Positions 40,478 to 51,256 of a stretch of DNA of 64,000 nt are shown in pieces; position 1 is the first letter of the stretch; each line of letters starts with the position of its first letter. Under the pieces are notes generated by a model, which was not told the origin of the DNA, searched no databases, and saw only the letters and a list, made by a program, of their open reading frames with translations. Source of the DNA: Kineococcus gynurae (lineage in GTDB: Bacteria; Actinomycetota; Actinomycetes; Actinomycetales; Kineococcaceae); the NCBI RefSeq assembly GCF_050871315.1, contig NZ_JBJLRE010000005.1. One strand, 5' to 3'. The position numbers were made by a program, and so were the translations under genes.

Positions 40478-41899
40478 TCAGGCGATGCGGACGACGAGCC
40501 GGTCCGGCGCACGGTCCAGCACCCCGCCGGCCGGGTCGTCGACCCCGCCGAGCCGGACCACGTCCCCGGCGGGGGCCCGGACGTCCTGCACCACGCGCAC
40601 CACCAGCCACGCGATCGCGGCCAGGCGCAGCACCACCGCCACCGCGTAGAACTCCGCGGGCAGACCGCGGTCCGGCGTCGAGGTCCCGGCGATGAAGAGC
40701 CAGACCGCACCGAAGTGGACCGCCTCGGCCAGCCACCAGACCGCGTGGTCGCGCCACGACGGCAGGGCGGCGACCGCGAGGGGCAGCAGCCACAGCGAGG
40801 TCTGGACGGGGAAGGCGGGCGCGACCACGCACACGCCCGCGACCAGCAGGAACGCGACCGCCGCGACCCGCGGACGACGGGGCGCGGACAGCGCCAGCAG
40901 CAGGACGAAGCCCACCCAGCCGAGGCCGAGCAGGACGGCCAGGACGCTCACCGCGCGGGTCGGCAGGCCGCTGGCGGTCGCCGGGTCGGAGGTCGTGGCC
41001 TGCTGCACGAGCTGCGGGATCAGCCAGGGGGAGCCGTACCCGGCCCGCTGCCCCCAGCCCGCGGTCAGGTAGTCGGCCCAGGCCCCGCCGACCGCGACCG
41101 TCAGCCCGATCGCGACCACCGCCACCACGGCGACGGTCGAGGCCAGCAGCCGGAGCAGGGCCGGCACCCGCCCGGCGCGGAGGGCGAGGATCGCGAGCGC
41201 CGGCAGGAGGAGGGCCGCGGTGGTGCTCGCCGCGACGGCCAGGCCCAGGAGCACCCCCGCGAGCAGGGGGACGCGGCGGGCCCAGGCGGCGAGCGCGGCG
41301 ACCGCGAGCAGGACCCCGAGCAGCTGGAAGGACACCAGGCCGGCCAGGACGAGGACCGGGGAGAGCGCGACCAGCGTCGCGTCCCACCCGCGACGACCGA
41401 GCAGGGCGGAGAGGACCACGACCAGGCCCAGCGCGCACAGCAGCACGACCACGGCGGTCGCGTCGAAGTAGGCCCGCTGGGTCTCGACCCCCGTCCCGGC
41501 CGGGACGAAGCGTCCGACGAACCAGGTCAGGACGGCGGTGAGCGGAGGTTGGCCGAGGGCGATCCCCGGGCTCCACGGCCCGGCCCCGGTCGCCAGGCCG
41601 GAGGACGCCCAGACCACCGGACCGTCGGCGTAGCAGGCGTGGAAGAACTGGCCCGGGGTGCTCCACCCGTCCGTCCGGCAGCGGTGCTTGCTCACCGCCC
41701 CCACCACGACGGCCAGCGTGGTCAGGGCCAGGGCGACGGGCAGGGGCCGGGCCCAGGCGGGGGCCGGCGTCCCGATCCGGCGACCGGCCGGGCCGCCGAG
41801 GAACTCGCTGCCGGCGCGGGCCAGGGGGTCCTCGGCCGTGGGTCGATGGGGGGGCAGGACCGCGCCGCGGGGCGAGGGGGACGGGCGCGGGTCGCTCAC
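40478..41899 (-). CDS. GT87-like polytopic membrane protein (Rv0051-type)
   Basis: A 473-residue protein with about ten to eleven hydrophobic helices and a charged cytoplasmic N-terminus. The periplasmic 'FVGRFVPAGTGVETQRAYFDATAV' and aromatic loops fit GT-C fold glycosyltransferases of family 87, which use polyprenyl-phosphate sugars. An equivalent gene lies after ponA1 and before rpsF in M. tuberculosis (Rv0051), so gene order supports the call. It follows the PBP gene after 45 bases and probably belongs to the same transcript. Confidence 0.75.
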   Translation of the reverse strand: MSDPRPSPSPRGAVLPPHRPTAEDPLARAGSEFLGGPAGRRIGTPAPAWARPLPVALALTTLAVVVGAVSKHRCRTDGWSTPGQFFHACYADGPVVWASSGLATGAGPWSPGIALGQPPLTAVLTWFVGRFVPAGTGVETQRAYFDATAVVVLLCALGLVVVLSALLGRRGWDATLVALSPVLVLAGLVSFQLLGVLLAVAALAAWARRVPLLAGVLLGLAVAASTTAALLLPALAILALRAGRVPALLRLLASTVAVVAVVAIGLTVAVGGAWADYLTAGWGQRAGYGSPWLIPQLVQQATTSDPATASGLPTRAVSVLAVLLGLGWVGFVLLLALSAPRRPRVAAVAFLLVAGVCVVAPAFPVQTSLWLLPLAVAALPSWRDHAVWWLAEAVHFGAVWLFIAGTSTPDRGLPAEFYAVAVVLRLAAIAWLVVRVVQDVRAPAGDVVRLGGVDDPAGGVLDRAPDRLVVRIA

Positions 41900-41944
41900 C
41901 CGATCAGGCTAGGGCGTCGCCACGGGCCGGGTCGGGCGCGAGGG

Positions 41945-44485
<2,541 letters not shown>

Positions 44486-44517
44486 CCGGGTGCCACGCCC
44501 GGGTCACGAGCCGAGCG

Positions 44518-46320
44518 TCAGCCGTCGCCGCGGGGTGAGGCGGGGCCCTCCACGATCGTGGGCAGCCCACCGGGCAGCTCGGCCGGGGTGGTCGTCCCCG
44601 GCGTGGTGGGCCTCGTGGGCGTGGCCGTCGGGGCCGTCGTCGGCCGGTCGGTGGGACCCGTGGTCGGGGGGTCGGTCGGGTCGGGCGTGCGGGTCGGACC
44701 CGGCGGGGTGACGGTCGGCGGGTCCACCGGCAGGGGCGGCAGCGTCACGACGGGGGGCCCGGTGGGCGCGGTCGTGGGCGGACGCGTCGGGGTGGTCGGG
44801 GGGGGCGTCGGCGCGGTCGTCGGGGCCGTCCCCTCGGAGGGGGTCGCGACGGTTCCCGGCACCGACGGCACCGGGGCGGGGGTGGGGGCACCGGGGACGG
44901 GCACGGCCGGTTCGGGCACCGGGGCCGACGACGACGGGCCGCGCCCGGTCGTCGAGGACGAGGCGCCACCGCCCGAACCGCCGCCGTCGGCGTCGGTGCC
45001 GGTGGGGGCGGGGGGCGCGACCTCGGAGCCGTCGGGACCGACCGGGGTGGTCGTGACCGGCGGGGGCTGCACGATGGCGATGGGGTTGGGGACCTCGGCG
45101 AGGCGCCCCTGCTGGACCGCCGTGATGGCGATGGCCCCGCCGGCCGTGGCCAGCAGCAGCGCCCCGACCGTGACCGCGAACGGTCGGCGGGGCAGCGTCC
45201 GCACGCGGGCGCTCGGCGCGACCGCGAGCGGCAGCGGGGCGCTCGGCCCGGCGAGGGGCGGGAGGACGTCGACCACGGTCCGCAGGGCGTTCACCCATCC
45301 CTGCAGGCGGTCCGGGCGCTCGTGGGGGTCGGCGGACAGCGACTGCAGGAGGAGGTCGGCGAGCGCCGGGTGGGCCGCGGTCTGCGGCGCGGCGCCGAGC
45401 TGGCGGCGGACCAGGACCGGGTCGAGGGAGCCGTCGGGGCCGGTCGCCGGCGGCTGACCGGTGAGCACGTGCAGCGCGGTGGCCCCGAACCCGTAGACGT
45501 CGGAGGCGGCCGAGGGCAGCTCGCCGGCCCGGACCTCCGGCGCCGTGTACGGCAGGGCCCCCGGCCGGGGGCGGCCACCGAGGCTGCCCGCGGCGAGGCG
45601 GACCCCGTCGGCGGGCCAGAACCCACCGAGGCGGAGGGTGCGGGGGGTGATGTCACCGTGCACGAGGGGCGGGGCCGTGTCCGAGCCGCGGTGCAGGTCC
45701 TCGAGGACCGCGGCGGCGGCGGCGAGGATGGCGAAGCGCTCGTCCATGGCGGCACCCGGGTCGTCGCGCAACCAGTCGGCCACGGAACGCCCCGCCGCCT
45801 GCTCCAGCACGGCGTAGTCCCATTCGGGGCCGTCGAGGTCCGCGCCCTCCGGGACGTGCGGGGCGGGCCCGGCGAAGGTGTGGCGCAGCCCGGCCAGGCG
45901 GGGGTGGTGGACCTTGGCCAGACCGGCGGCCCGCTGCTGCCACCAGCGTCGGCGGTCCGCGACGGAGACGGGCGCGACGGCCCCGTCCTCGTCCTCCCGC
46001 GGCGTCCGCACGACCTCGAGGTCGCCGACGGAGTCGGTGGGGGTGGGGATCTCGTCACCGGGGGGGACCTCGGAGCCGGACGCGTCCTCGTCGTGGGTGG
46101 CGAAGGGGCGCAGCGCGGCGAGGGTGAGCAGGACCGCGGCCCCGGCGTCGGCGCGGTGGTCCAGCACGTGCCAGGACTCCCCGCCGTTGTCGACGTCGCC
46201 CAGGACCTCGTAGCGGTCGGGGTCCTCGGGCGGTCCGACCCGGTGCCGGACGACCTCGGGCACGTCGGCGGCGGCCGTCAGGCCATCGTCGGGCCAGCCC
46301 TCGTACGTCACCTCTGGCAC
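44518..46320 (-). CDS. Membrane-anchored protein-kinase-like protein (predicted pseudokinase)
   Basis: A 600-residue protein. The N-terminal 350 residues have a kinase fold, but key sites are changed: no Gly-rich loop or Lys found, the catalytic loop is 'HGDITPRT' (221-228) lacking the usual Arg and Asn, and the DFG position reads 'RLAAGSL'. 'YTAPEVRAG' is the APE motif. A transmembrane helix (381-402) leads to a Pro/Thr/Gly-rich extracellular tail of about 200 residues. In mycobacteria, inactive kinase domains regulate cell-wall factors such as MviN. It is 32 bases upstream of the PBP gene, so a role in peptidoglycan control is inferred. Confidence 0.82.
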   Translation of the reverse strand: MPEVTYEGWPDDGLTAAADVPEVVRHRVGPPEDPDRYEVLGDVDNGGESWHVLDHRADAGAAVLLTLAALRPFATHDEDASGSEVPPGDEIPTPTDSVGDLEVVRTPREDEDGAVAPVSVADRRRWWQQRAAGLAKVHHPRLAGLRHTFAGPAPHVPEGADLDGPEWDYAVLEQAAGRSVADWLRDDPGAAMDERFAILAAAAAVLEDLHRGSDTAPPLVHGDITPRTLRLGGFWPADGVRLAAGSLGGRPRPGALPYTAPEVRAGELPSAASDVYGFGATALHVLTGQPPATGPDGSLDPVLVRRQLGAAPQTAAHPALADLLLQSLSADPHERPDRLQGWVNALRTVVDVLPPLAGPSAPLPLAVAPSARVRTLPRRPFAVTVGALLLATAGGAIAITAVQQGRLAEVPNPIAIVQPPPVTTTPVGPDGSEVAPPAPTGTDADGGGSGGGASSSTTGRGPSSSAPVPEPAVPVPGAPTPAPVPSVPGTVATPSEGTAPTTAPTPPPTTPTRPPTTAPTGPPVVTLPPLPVDPPTVTPPGPTRTPDPTDPPTTGPTDRPTTAPTATPTRPTTPGTTTPAELPGGLPTIVEGPASPRGDG

Positions 46321-46437
46321 CTCCGCGCCTCGTCGGCATGATCACACACCGGTCGGACCTCCATAGTGCCGTACTCGGGCACCCTTCCGACACGTTCGCA
46401 GCAAGCCGATGCGTGTTGCCCTTGTCGCATCGAGGGA

Positions 46438-48786
46438 TCAGGAGTAGTGCGACTCACCCTCCGTCGACCGGATCGTGCGAAGGGGCACCCACGCGGGGCT
46501 CGACACCCCTTCCGCACCCACGGCCCCCGGCGCCGCGAAGACGGTGACCGGCGGCACGGGTCCCGTGTGGGCCCGGACCCGCACCGCCACGTGCTGCCCG
46601 GTGCACCCCTGGGCCAGCGCCGAGGTGCCCACGTCGGCGGTCAGCACGTTCACGTTGCCGTGACCGCAGTCGACCCCGGCCGCCGCGCCCGCGACCGGGT
46701 CGAACCAGGCCCCCGTCGACATCTGCAGCACCCCCTCGCGGAGGGCGTCGGAGAGCACGAGCCCGGCCAGGCAGCTGCCCTGCCGGCTCTCCAGCACCAC
46801 CACCTGGCCCGCCCGCAGGCCGCGCCGCTCGGCGTCGCGCGGGTGCATCCGGACCGGCTCCCGTCCCTGGACCTTGCTGCGCTGCGACGTGGCACCGTGG
46901 TCGAGCTGGCTGTGCAGCCGGGTGGCCGGGTTGTTGGCCAGCAGCACCAGGTCGTGCTCGGCGTCGGGCGCCTCGGCGGGGGCGAACCAGGTCGGCAGAC
47001 CCGGGCAGTCGGCGTAGCCGAAGCCCGCGACCCGGGCCGAGACCAGTTCGATGCGCCCGCTGGGCGTGCGCAGGGGGGCGGCGCTCGGGTCACGCCGGAA
47101 GGCGGCGAGGAGGACGTGCTCGGTCGTCCCGTCCGGCAGGGCGACCTCCCCGCCGTCCCGGAACCGGGCGTAGGGCGGGGCCTCCACCCCGGCGCGGCGG
47201 GCCGGTCCCGCCCGCCACTCCTCGTAGAGGTGCTCGACCCACTCCGCGGCGTCGCGGCCCTCGGTGAAGCGCTCCCCCACGCCCAGCCGTCCGGCCAGGT
47301 CCGCCAGGGCGGCGTAGTCGTCGCGGGCCTTCCCCAGCGGGGGGCTGACCCGACCCATCGCCAGCAACCGGTCGTCGTAGCGGGCGGCACCGAGGTCCTC
47401 GCGCTCCAGCGACGTGGTGGTGGCCAGGACGACGTCGGCGTGCCGGGCGGTCGAGGTCCAGTAGGGCTCGTGGACGACGACCGTCTCGGCCGCGGCGAAG
47501 GCCCGGCGCAGCCGCCGCAGGTCCTGGTGGTGGTGGAACGGGTTGCCCCCGGCCCAGTGCACGAGCCGCAGGTGGGGGTAGCGCCGTCGCTCGCCGTCGA
47601 AGGCGTACTCCTCCCCCGGGTGCAGCAGCGCGTCGGCGATGCGGGCGACGGGGATCCGCCGGCGCAGCGGGTCGGCGAACTGCGGGAAGGTCGGCAGGGG
47701 CATCGAGGAGGACCGCCGCCCGACGCCGCCGGTCGAGGCGTAGCCGTGCCCGAACCCGCCCCCCGGCAGCCCGATCTGGCCCAGCAGCGCGGCCAGCGCG
47801 ATCGCCGCCCACAGCGGCTGCTCGCCGTGCCGGGTCCGTCCGATCGACCAGCTGACGGTGATCATCGTCCGCCCGGCCGCGGCCCGGCGGGCCAGCGTCC
47901 GGATGGTCTGCGCGGGGATGCCGGTGATGGGTTCGGCCCACTCCGGGGTCCGCTCGCGCAGCGAGGCGCAGAACTCCTCCGCACCGGTCGTGCAGTCCCG
48001 CAGGAACGTCTCGTCGTGCCGGTCCTCGGCGACCAGGACGTGGCCGAGGGCCAGCAGCAGCGCCGTGTCCGTGCCCGGCCGGAGGGCCAGCCACTCGGCG
48101 TCGAGCTCGGCCGCGAGGTCGTCGCGCTGGGGCGAGACGAGGACGAACTCGGCCCCGCGGGCGCGGGCGGCGCGCAACCGGCCCGGGACCTCGTGGCGGG
48201 TGATCCCGCCGGAGGCGACCTCGGAGTTCTTGGCCGGCAGGCCCCCGACCGCGATGACGAGATCGGTGTGCCGCTCCACGCTGGCCCAGGCCGTCGGCCA
48301 CAGCAGCGGCTCGATCGACCCGACGACGTGCGGCAGCAGCGCCTCGCCGGTGGCGTGGCTGTAGGTGCCGGTCGAGCGGGTGGCGCCGCCGAGGCAGTTG
48401 AGGAAGCGGTGCAGCTGGCTCTGCGCGTGGTGGAAGCGCCCGGCGCTGGCCCAGCCGTAGGAGCCGCCGTAGACGGCCTCGTTGCCCCCGACGGCCAGCA
48501 CGCGCCGGTACTCGGCCGCGAGCCGGTCCAGGACCTCGTCCCAGCCGACCGGGAGGTACTCGTCGTCCCCGCGGCGCGGGTCGGGGCCGGGTCCGTCCTC
48601 CCACCAGCCCCGTCGGACGTGCGGCCGCAGGACCCGGGTCGGCGCGTGCAGCGCGGCCGCGACGTTGCCGAGCAGCGGCGAGGGCGCGGGGTCGTCCGGG
48701 TGCGGGTCGACCCGCAGGCCCTCGGCCGACCCGGTCGCGGTGAAGGCCCCCCAGTGCGAGGAGTGCAGGATCGGACGGGAGCTCAC
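46438..48786 (-). CDS. Molybdopterin-dependent oxidoreductase (biotin/DMSO/TMAO reductase-like)
   Basis: A 782-residue DMSO-reductase-family enzyme from GTG 48786. It lacks the N-terminal Fe-S cysteines, as in BisC/TorA-type enzymes. 'GNEAVYGGSYGWASAGRFHHAQ' carries the Ser molybdenum ligand in the SYGWxS context. Later blocks 'NSEVASGGITRHE', 'WTSTARHADVVLATTTSLERED' and the C-terminal 'HPRDAERRGLRAGQVVVLES' are typical of the family. There is no twin-arginine signal, so it is probably cytoplasmic, a biotin sulfoxide or similar sulfoxide/N-oxide reductase. Cofactor genes are not in the window. Confidence 0.85.
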   Translation of the reverse strand: MSSRPILHSSHWGAFTATGSAEGLRVDPHPDDPAPSPLLGNVAAALHAPTRVLRPHVRRGWWEDGPGPDPRRGDDEYLPVGWDEVLDRLAAEYRRVLAVGGNEAVYGGSYGWASAGRFHHAQSQLHRFLNCLGGATRSTGTYSHATGEALLPHVVGSIEPLLWPTAWASVERHTDLVIAVGGLPAKNSEVASGGITRHEVPGRLRAARARGAEFVLVSPQRDDLAAELDAEWLALRPGTDTALLLALGHVLVAEDRHDETFLRDCTTGAEEFCASLRERTPEWAEPITGIPAQTIRTLARRAAAGRTMITVSWSIGRTRHGEQPLWAAIALAALLGQIGLPGGGFGHGYASTGGVGRRSSSMPLPTFPQFADPLRRRIPVARIADALLHPGEEYAFDGERRRYPHLRLVHWAGGNPFHHHQDLRRLRRAFAAAETVVVHEPYWTSTARHADVVLATTTSLEREDLGAARYDDRLLAMGRVSPPLGKARDDYAALADLAGRLGVGERFTEGRDAAEWVEHLYEEWRAGPARRAGVEAPPYARFRDGGEVALPDGTTEHVLLAAFRRDPSAAPLRTPSGRIELVSARVAGFGYADCPGLPTWFAPAEAPDAEHDLVLLANNPATRLHSQLDHGATSQRSKVQGREPVRMHPRDAERRGLRAGQVVVLESRQGSCLAGLVLSDALREGVLQMSTGAWFDPVAGAAAGVDCGHGNVNVLTADVGTSALAQGCTGQHVAVRVRAHTGPVPPVTVFAAPGAVGAEGVSSPAWVPLRTIRSTEGESHYS

Positions 48787-48826
48787 GCGACGATTCTCGC
48801 CCAGCCGCGCCGACGCCCCCTCCGCG

Positions 48827-49855
48827 TCAGTGCGAGTGCGAGTGCGAGTGCGTGTGCGGGCAGGCCCGGCGGCGGGTGGTGGGCTGCTCGGGCAGCACGA
48901 CCGTCCGCGTCCGACCACCCCACGTCGTGACGGTGCCCCCCGAGGCCTTGGCCGCGTACATGGCCTCGTCGGCCCGCCGCAGCACCCGCGTCACGCTGCC
49001 GGCCTGGGCCGGGTAGGCGGCGACGCCGAAGCTGGCCCCCACGCTCACCGTCCGCGCCCCGACGCGGTAGGGACGGGTGAGGGCGTCGTGCGTCTGCAGG
49101 AGGTCCAGCCCGGCCGCGGTGACGTCGGGTTCCGGCAGGACCACCGCGAGCTCGTCGCCGCCGAGGCGGGCCACCAGGGCGCGCTCGGGGACACCGGCCC
49201 GCAACCGGGCGACGGCCTGGCGCAGGAGCTCGTCCCCGGTCTCGTGACCGAAGTGGTCGTTGACCTGCTTGAAGCGGTCGAGGTCGACCAGGGCGAAGCT
49301 GAACGGCTCGCGACGGGCCACCCGGCGCTCGAGCTCCTCGGTCAGGGCTCGTCGGTTGGCCGCGCCCGTGAGCTCGTCCGTGCGGGCCTCGCGCCGGGCC
49401 TCGACGAGGTCGGCCGTCCTCCGCCGGGTCAGCAGGGCCCCCGCCGAGACGGCGAGGACCGCGACCGCGCAGAGGCTGCCGACCACCGGCGTCGTGGCCG
49501 TCGTCCCGCCCAGCAGGAGCACGACCACCGTGGGCGCCACGACGACGGACGCCAGGGACGTCCACGACGTGCGTCGCCGCGCGGACCGCCGGCCGGCGCG
49601 GGGTCGACGAGCCGCCTCGCGCACCCGGTGACGTCGCAGCAGCCCGGAGGCGAGGAGCGTCAGAGCGGCGGCTCCCCACCCCTCGGTCACGTCGGAGAGC
49701 TGCACGACGGGCGGCAGCAGGACGACGACGAGGGCGGCCGCGAGGCAGGCCAGCGCGACGCGGTCGAGCAGGGGGCCGACGGCGTCGCGGGACCGGCCGG
49801 ACAGGGCGGCGCGCACTCGCCGAGGAGTGACTGAGCGTGTCGACTGGTGATCCAT
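48827..49855 (-). CDS. Membrane-bound GGDEF-domain diguanylate cyclase with His/Ser tail
   Basis: A 342-residue protein: two to four N-terminal helices (about 30-140), then a GGDEF domain. Active-site motif 'RLGGDELAVVL' (GGDEL variant), 'DLDRFKQVNDHFGHETGDELL' upstream, and 'ADEAMYAAKASGG' near the end. The protein ends 'CPHTHSHSHSH', encoded by hexanucleotide repeats. It makes the second messenger c-di-GMP; an I-site RxxD is not obvious. ATG 49855 (MDHQ) is used. The His/Ser tail may bind metal. Confidence 0.85.
   Translation of the reverse strand: MDHQSTRSVTPRRVRAALSGRSRDAVGPLLDRVALACLAAALVVVLLPPVVQLSDVTEGWGAAALTLLASGLLRRHRVREAARRPRAGRRSARRRTSWTSLASVVVAPTVVVLLLGGTTATTPVVGSLCAVAVLAVSAGALLTRRRTADLVEARREARTDELTGAANRRALTEELERRVARREPFSFALVDLDRFKQVNDHFGHETGDELLRQAVARLRAGVPERALVARLGGDELAVVLPEPDVTAAGLDLLQTHDALTRPYRVGARTVSVGASFGVAAYPAQAGSVTRVLRRADEAMYAAKASGGTVTTWGGRTRTVVLPEQPTTRRRACPHTHSHSHSH
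48830..48859. repeat. Tandem hexanucleotide repeat, three perfect plus two imperfect copies
   Basis: GTGCGA occurs at 48830-48835, 48836-48841 and 48842-48847, then GTGCGT and GTGCGG. It encodes the Ser-His repeats at the end of the diguanylate cyclase and lies immediately before its stop codon. Being in frame and hexameric, copy-number change would lengthen or shorten the tail without frameshift. Confidence 0.8.
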
Positions 49856-49876
49856 TGCCCACACAGCGTACAGATG

Positions 49877-49892
49877 ATGTCACTGAATGTCA
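49877..49892. promoter_or_regulatory. Direct repeat ATGTCA, one helical turn apart
   Basis: ATGTCA at 49877-49882 and 49887-49892, ten bases apart, in the divergent spacer between the diguanylate cyclase and the Lrp-type regulator. A candidate binding site for the latter; support is only spacing and position. Confidence 0.25.
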
Positions 49893-50024
49893 GACAACCG
49901 CCTCGGGACGTCGCCTCATCGGGCGTCCTCGTGACGGGACGTGATGGCCCCGCTATCGTCGCGATCGGGACACAGCGCCACCAGCGCGACCGCTCAGGAG
50001 CAGGAACGTCGATGGAGGCGCCCC

Positions 50025-50126
50025 ATGGACCACCGCACGCCCGGACGGCCGGGACCCCCCGGGTCCCCGCCGCAGCCGACACGGAGCGTCACCGTCACCC
50101 TCGGTTCCCACCGGGGGCGACCGTGA
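50025..50126 (+). CDS. Possible leader ORF of the Lrp-type regulator
   Basis: A 33-codon reading (MDHRTPGRPGPP...) with GGAGG six bases before its ATG and high G/C third positions. Its TGA overlaps the GTG start of the regulator (50123). If translated it would couple to the regulator. A competing interpretation is a longer regulator starting at ATG 50012; that N-terminus is low-complexity and has poorer codon bias. Confidence 0.35.
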   Translation: MDHRTPGRPGPPGSPPQPTRSVTVTLGSHRGRP

Positions 50127-51256
50127 ACGGCCCCGAGGGCAACGATTCCCCGGCGACCCCGGTGGCGGCACCGGTCGTCACCTCGTCCGGGACCGACGGG
50201 CTCAGCGTCGTGCACCACCCCACCCCGGAACCCACGGCCGCTCCCCGGCGCCCGGGCCCGGTCACGCTGGACGAGCTCGACCTCGACCTCGTCGCCGCCC
50301 TCCAGGTCGCCCCGCGGGCCCCGTTCAACGTCCTCGCCGACGCCCTGGGCTCCTCGGCCAGCACGATCGGGCGTCGACTGACCCGCCTGCAGGACGAACG
50401 GATCCTGCTGGTGGTCGGCCAGATCGAGTGGTCGCTGGTGTCGGACACCCACCCCCAGCACATCTGGATCCGGACCCGCCCGGGCACCGCCGACCAGGTC
50501 GCGGCCGCGCTCGCCGAGCTGCCCGAGACCCAGTTCGTGGCCTCGACCGCCGGACGGGCCGACGTCCACCTGACCGTCCACGCCCGGGCCCGGTCCGACG
50601 TGCAGCGCCTGATCCAGGCCGCCGGCGCCGTCCCCGGGGTGCGGTCCACGCACTCCGAGCTGGTGCTGCGCGCGGTGACGCGACCCGACGCCTGGCGGCT
50701 GCACCGGCTGGGCGAGGAGCAGCTGGCCATCCTCGCGCCCGAGGTGCCGCCCGCCCCCGGCACCACCACCTCCCACGAGCTCACCACCCAGGAGCGTGCC
50801 GTCGCCCGTCTGCTGCACGCCGACGGGCGCATCGCGGCCAGCGAGGTCGGCCGCCTGCTCGGCCTGAGCCGCTCCAGCGCCCACCGGATCGTGCAGTCCC
50901 TGCTGCACCGCGGGGTGGTCCGGCCCCGGGTGGAGGTCGAACCGCAGCACCTGGGCTTCGCCATCGAGGTGGCCGTCCAGCTCGAGGTCCGGCCCGGGGC
51001 CACCACGGCGCTGGCCGAGTGGTGCGCCGCGCACCCCTCCGCCCGCTACGTCTCCGTCGTGGCCGGGGCCGCCTCGATCGTGCACCAGGGCGTGTTCCGC
51101 GACGAGGAGTCGCTCGCCGCGTTCCTCGAGCACGACCTGGCCGATCTCGACGGGCTGGTCGGCTGGGACGTCTCGGTCGTCCTCGACGTCCTGCAGCGCT
51201 ACTTCATCCGCCGCGAACGCGGGCTCATCTCCGGCGAGGTCACGACCCTGCTCTGA
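50123..51256 (+). CDS. Double-domain Lrp/AsnC-family transcriptional regulator
   Basis: A 377-residue protein with two Lrp modules in tandem. Module 1: 'LDELDLDLVAALQVAPRAPFNVLADALGSSASTIGRRLTRL' helix-turn-helix then a RAM-type domain ('VASTAGRADVHLTVHARAR'). Module 2: 'LTTQERAVARLLHADGRIAASEVGRLLGLSRSSAHRIVQSL' then a second sheet ('YVSVVAGAASIVHQGVF'). Such duplications occur in actinobacterial Lrp proteins. The ligand is unknown. GTG 50123 is used because it follows the leader ORF; ATG 50012 is the alternative. It is convergent with the toxin gene with a 17-base overlap. Confidence 0.82.
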   Translation: MNGPEGNDSPATPVAAPVVTSSGTDGLSVVHHPTPEPTAAPRRPGPVTLDELDLDLVAALQVAPRAPFNVLADALGSSASTIGRRLTRLQDERILLVVGQIEWSLVSDTHPQHIWIRTRPGTADQVAAALAELPETQFVASTAGRADVHLTVHARARSDVQRLIQAAGAVPGVRSTHSELVLRAVTRPDAWRLHRLGEEQLAILAPEVPPAPGTTTSHELTTQERAVARLLHADGRIAASEVGRLLGLSRSSAHRIVQSLLHRGVVRPRVEVEPQHLGFAIEVAVQLEVRPGATTALAEWCAAHPSARYVSVVAGAASIVHQGVFRDEESLAAFLEHDLADLDGLVGWDVSVVLDVLQRYFIRRERGLISGEVTTLL

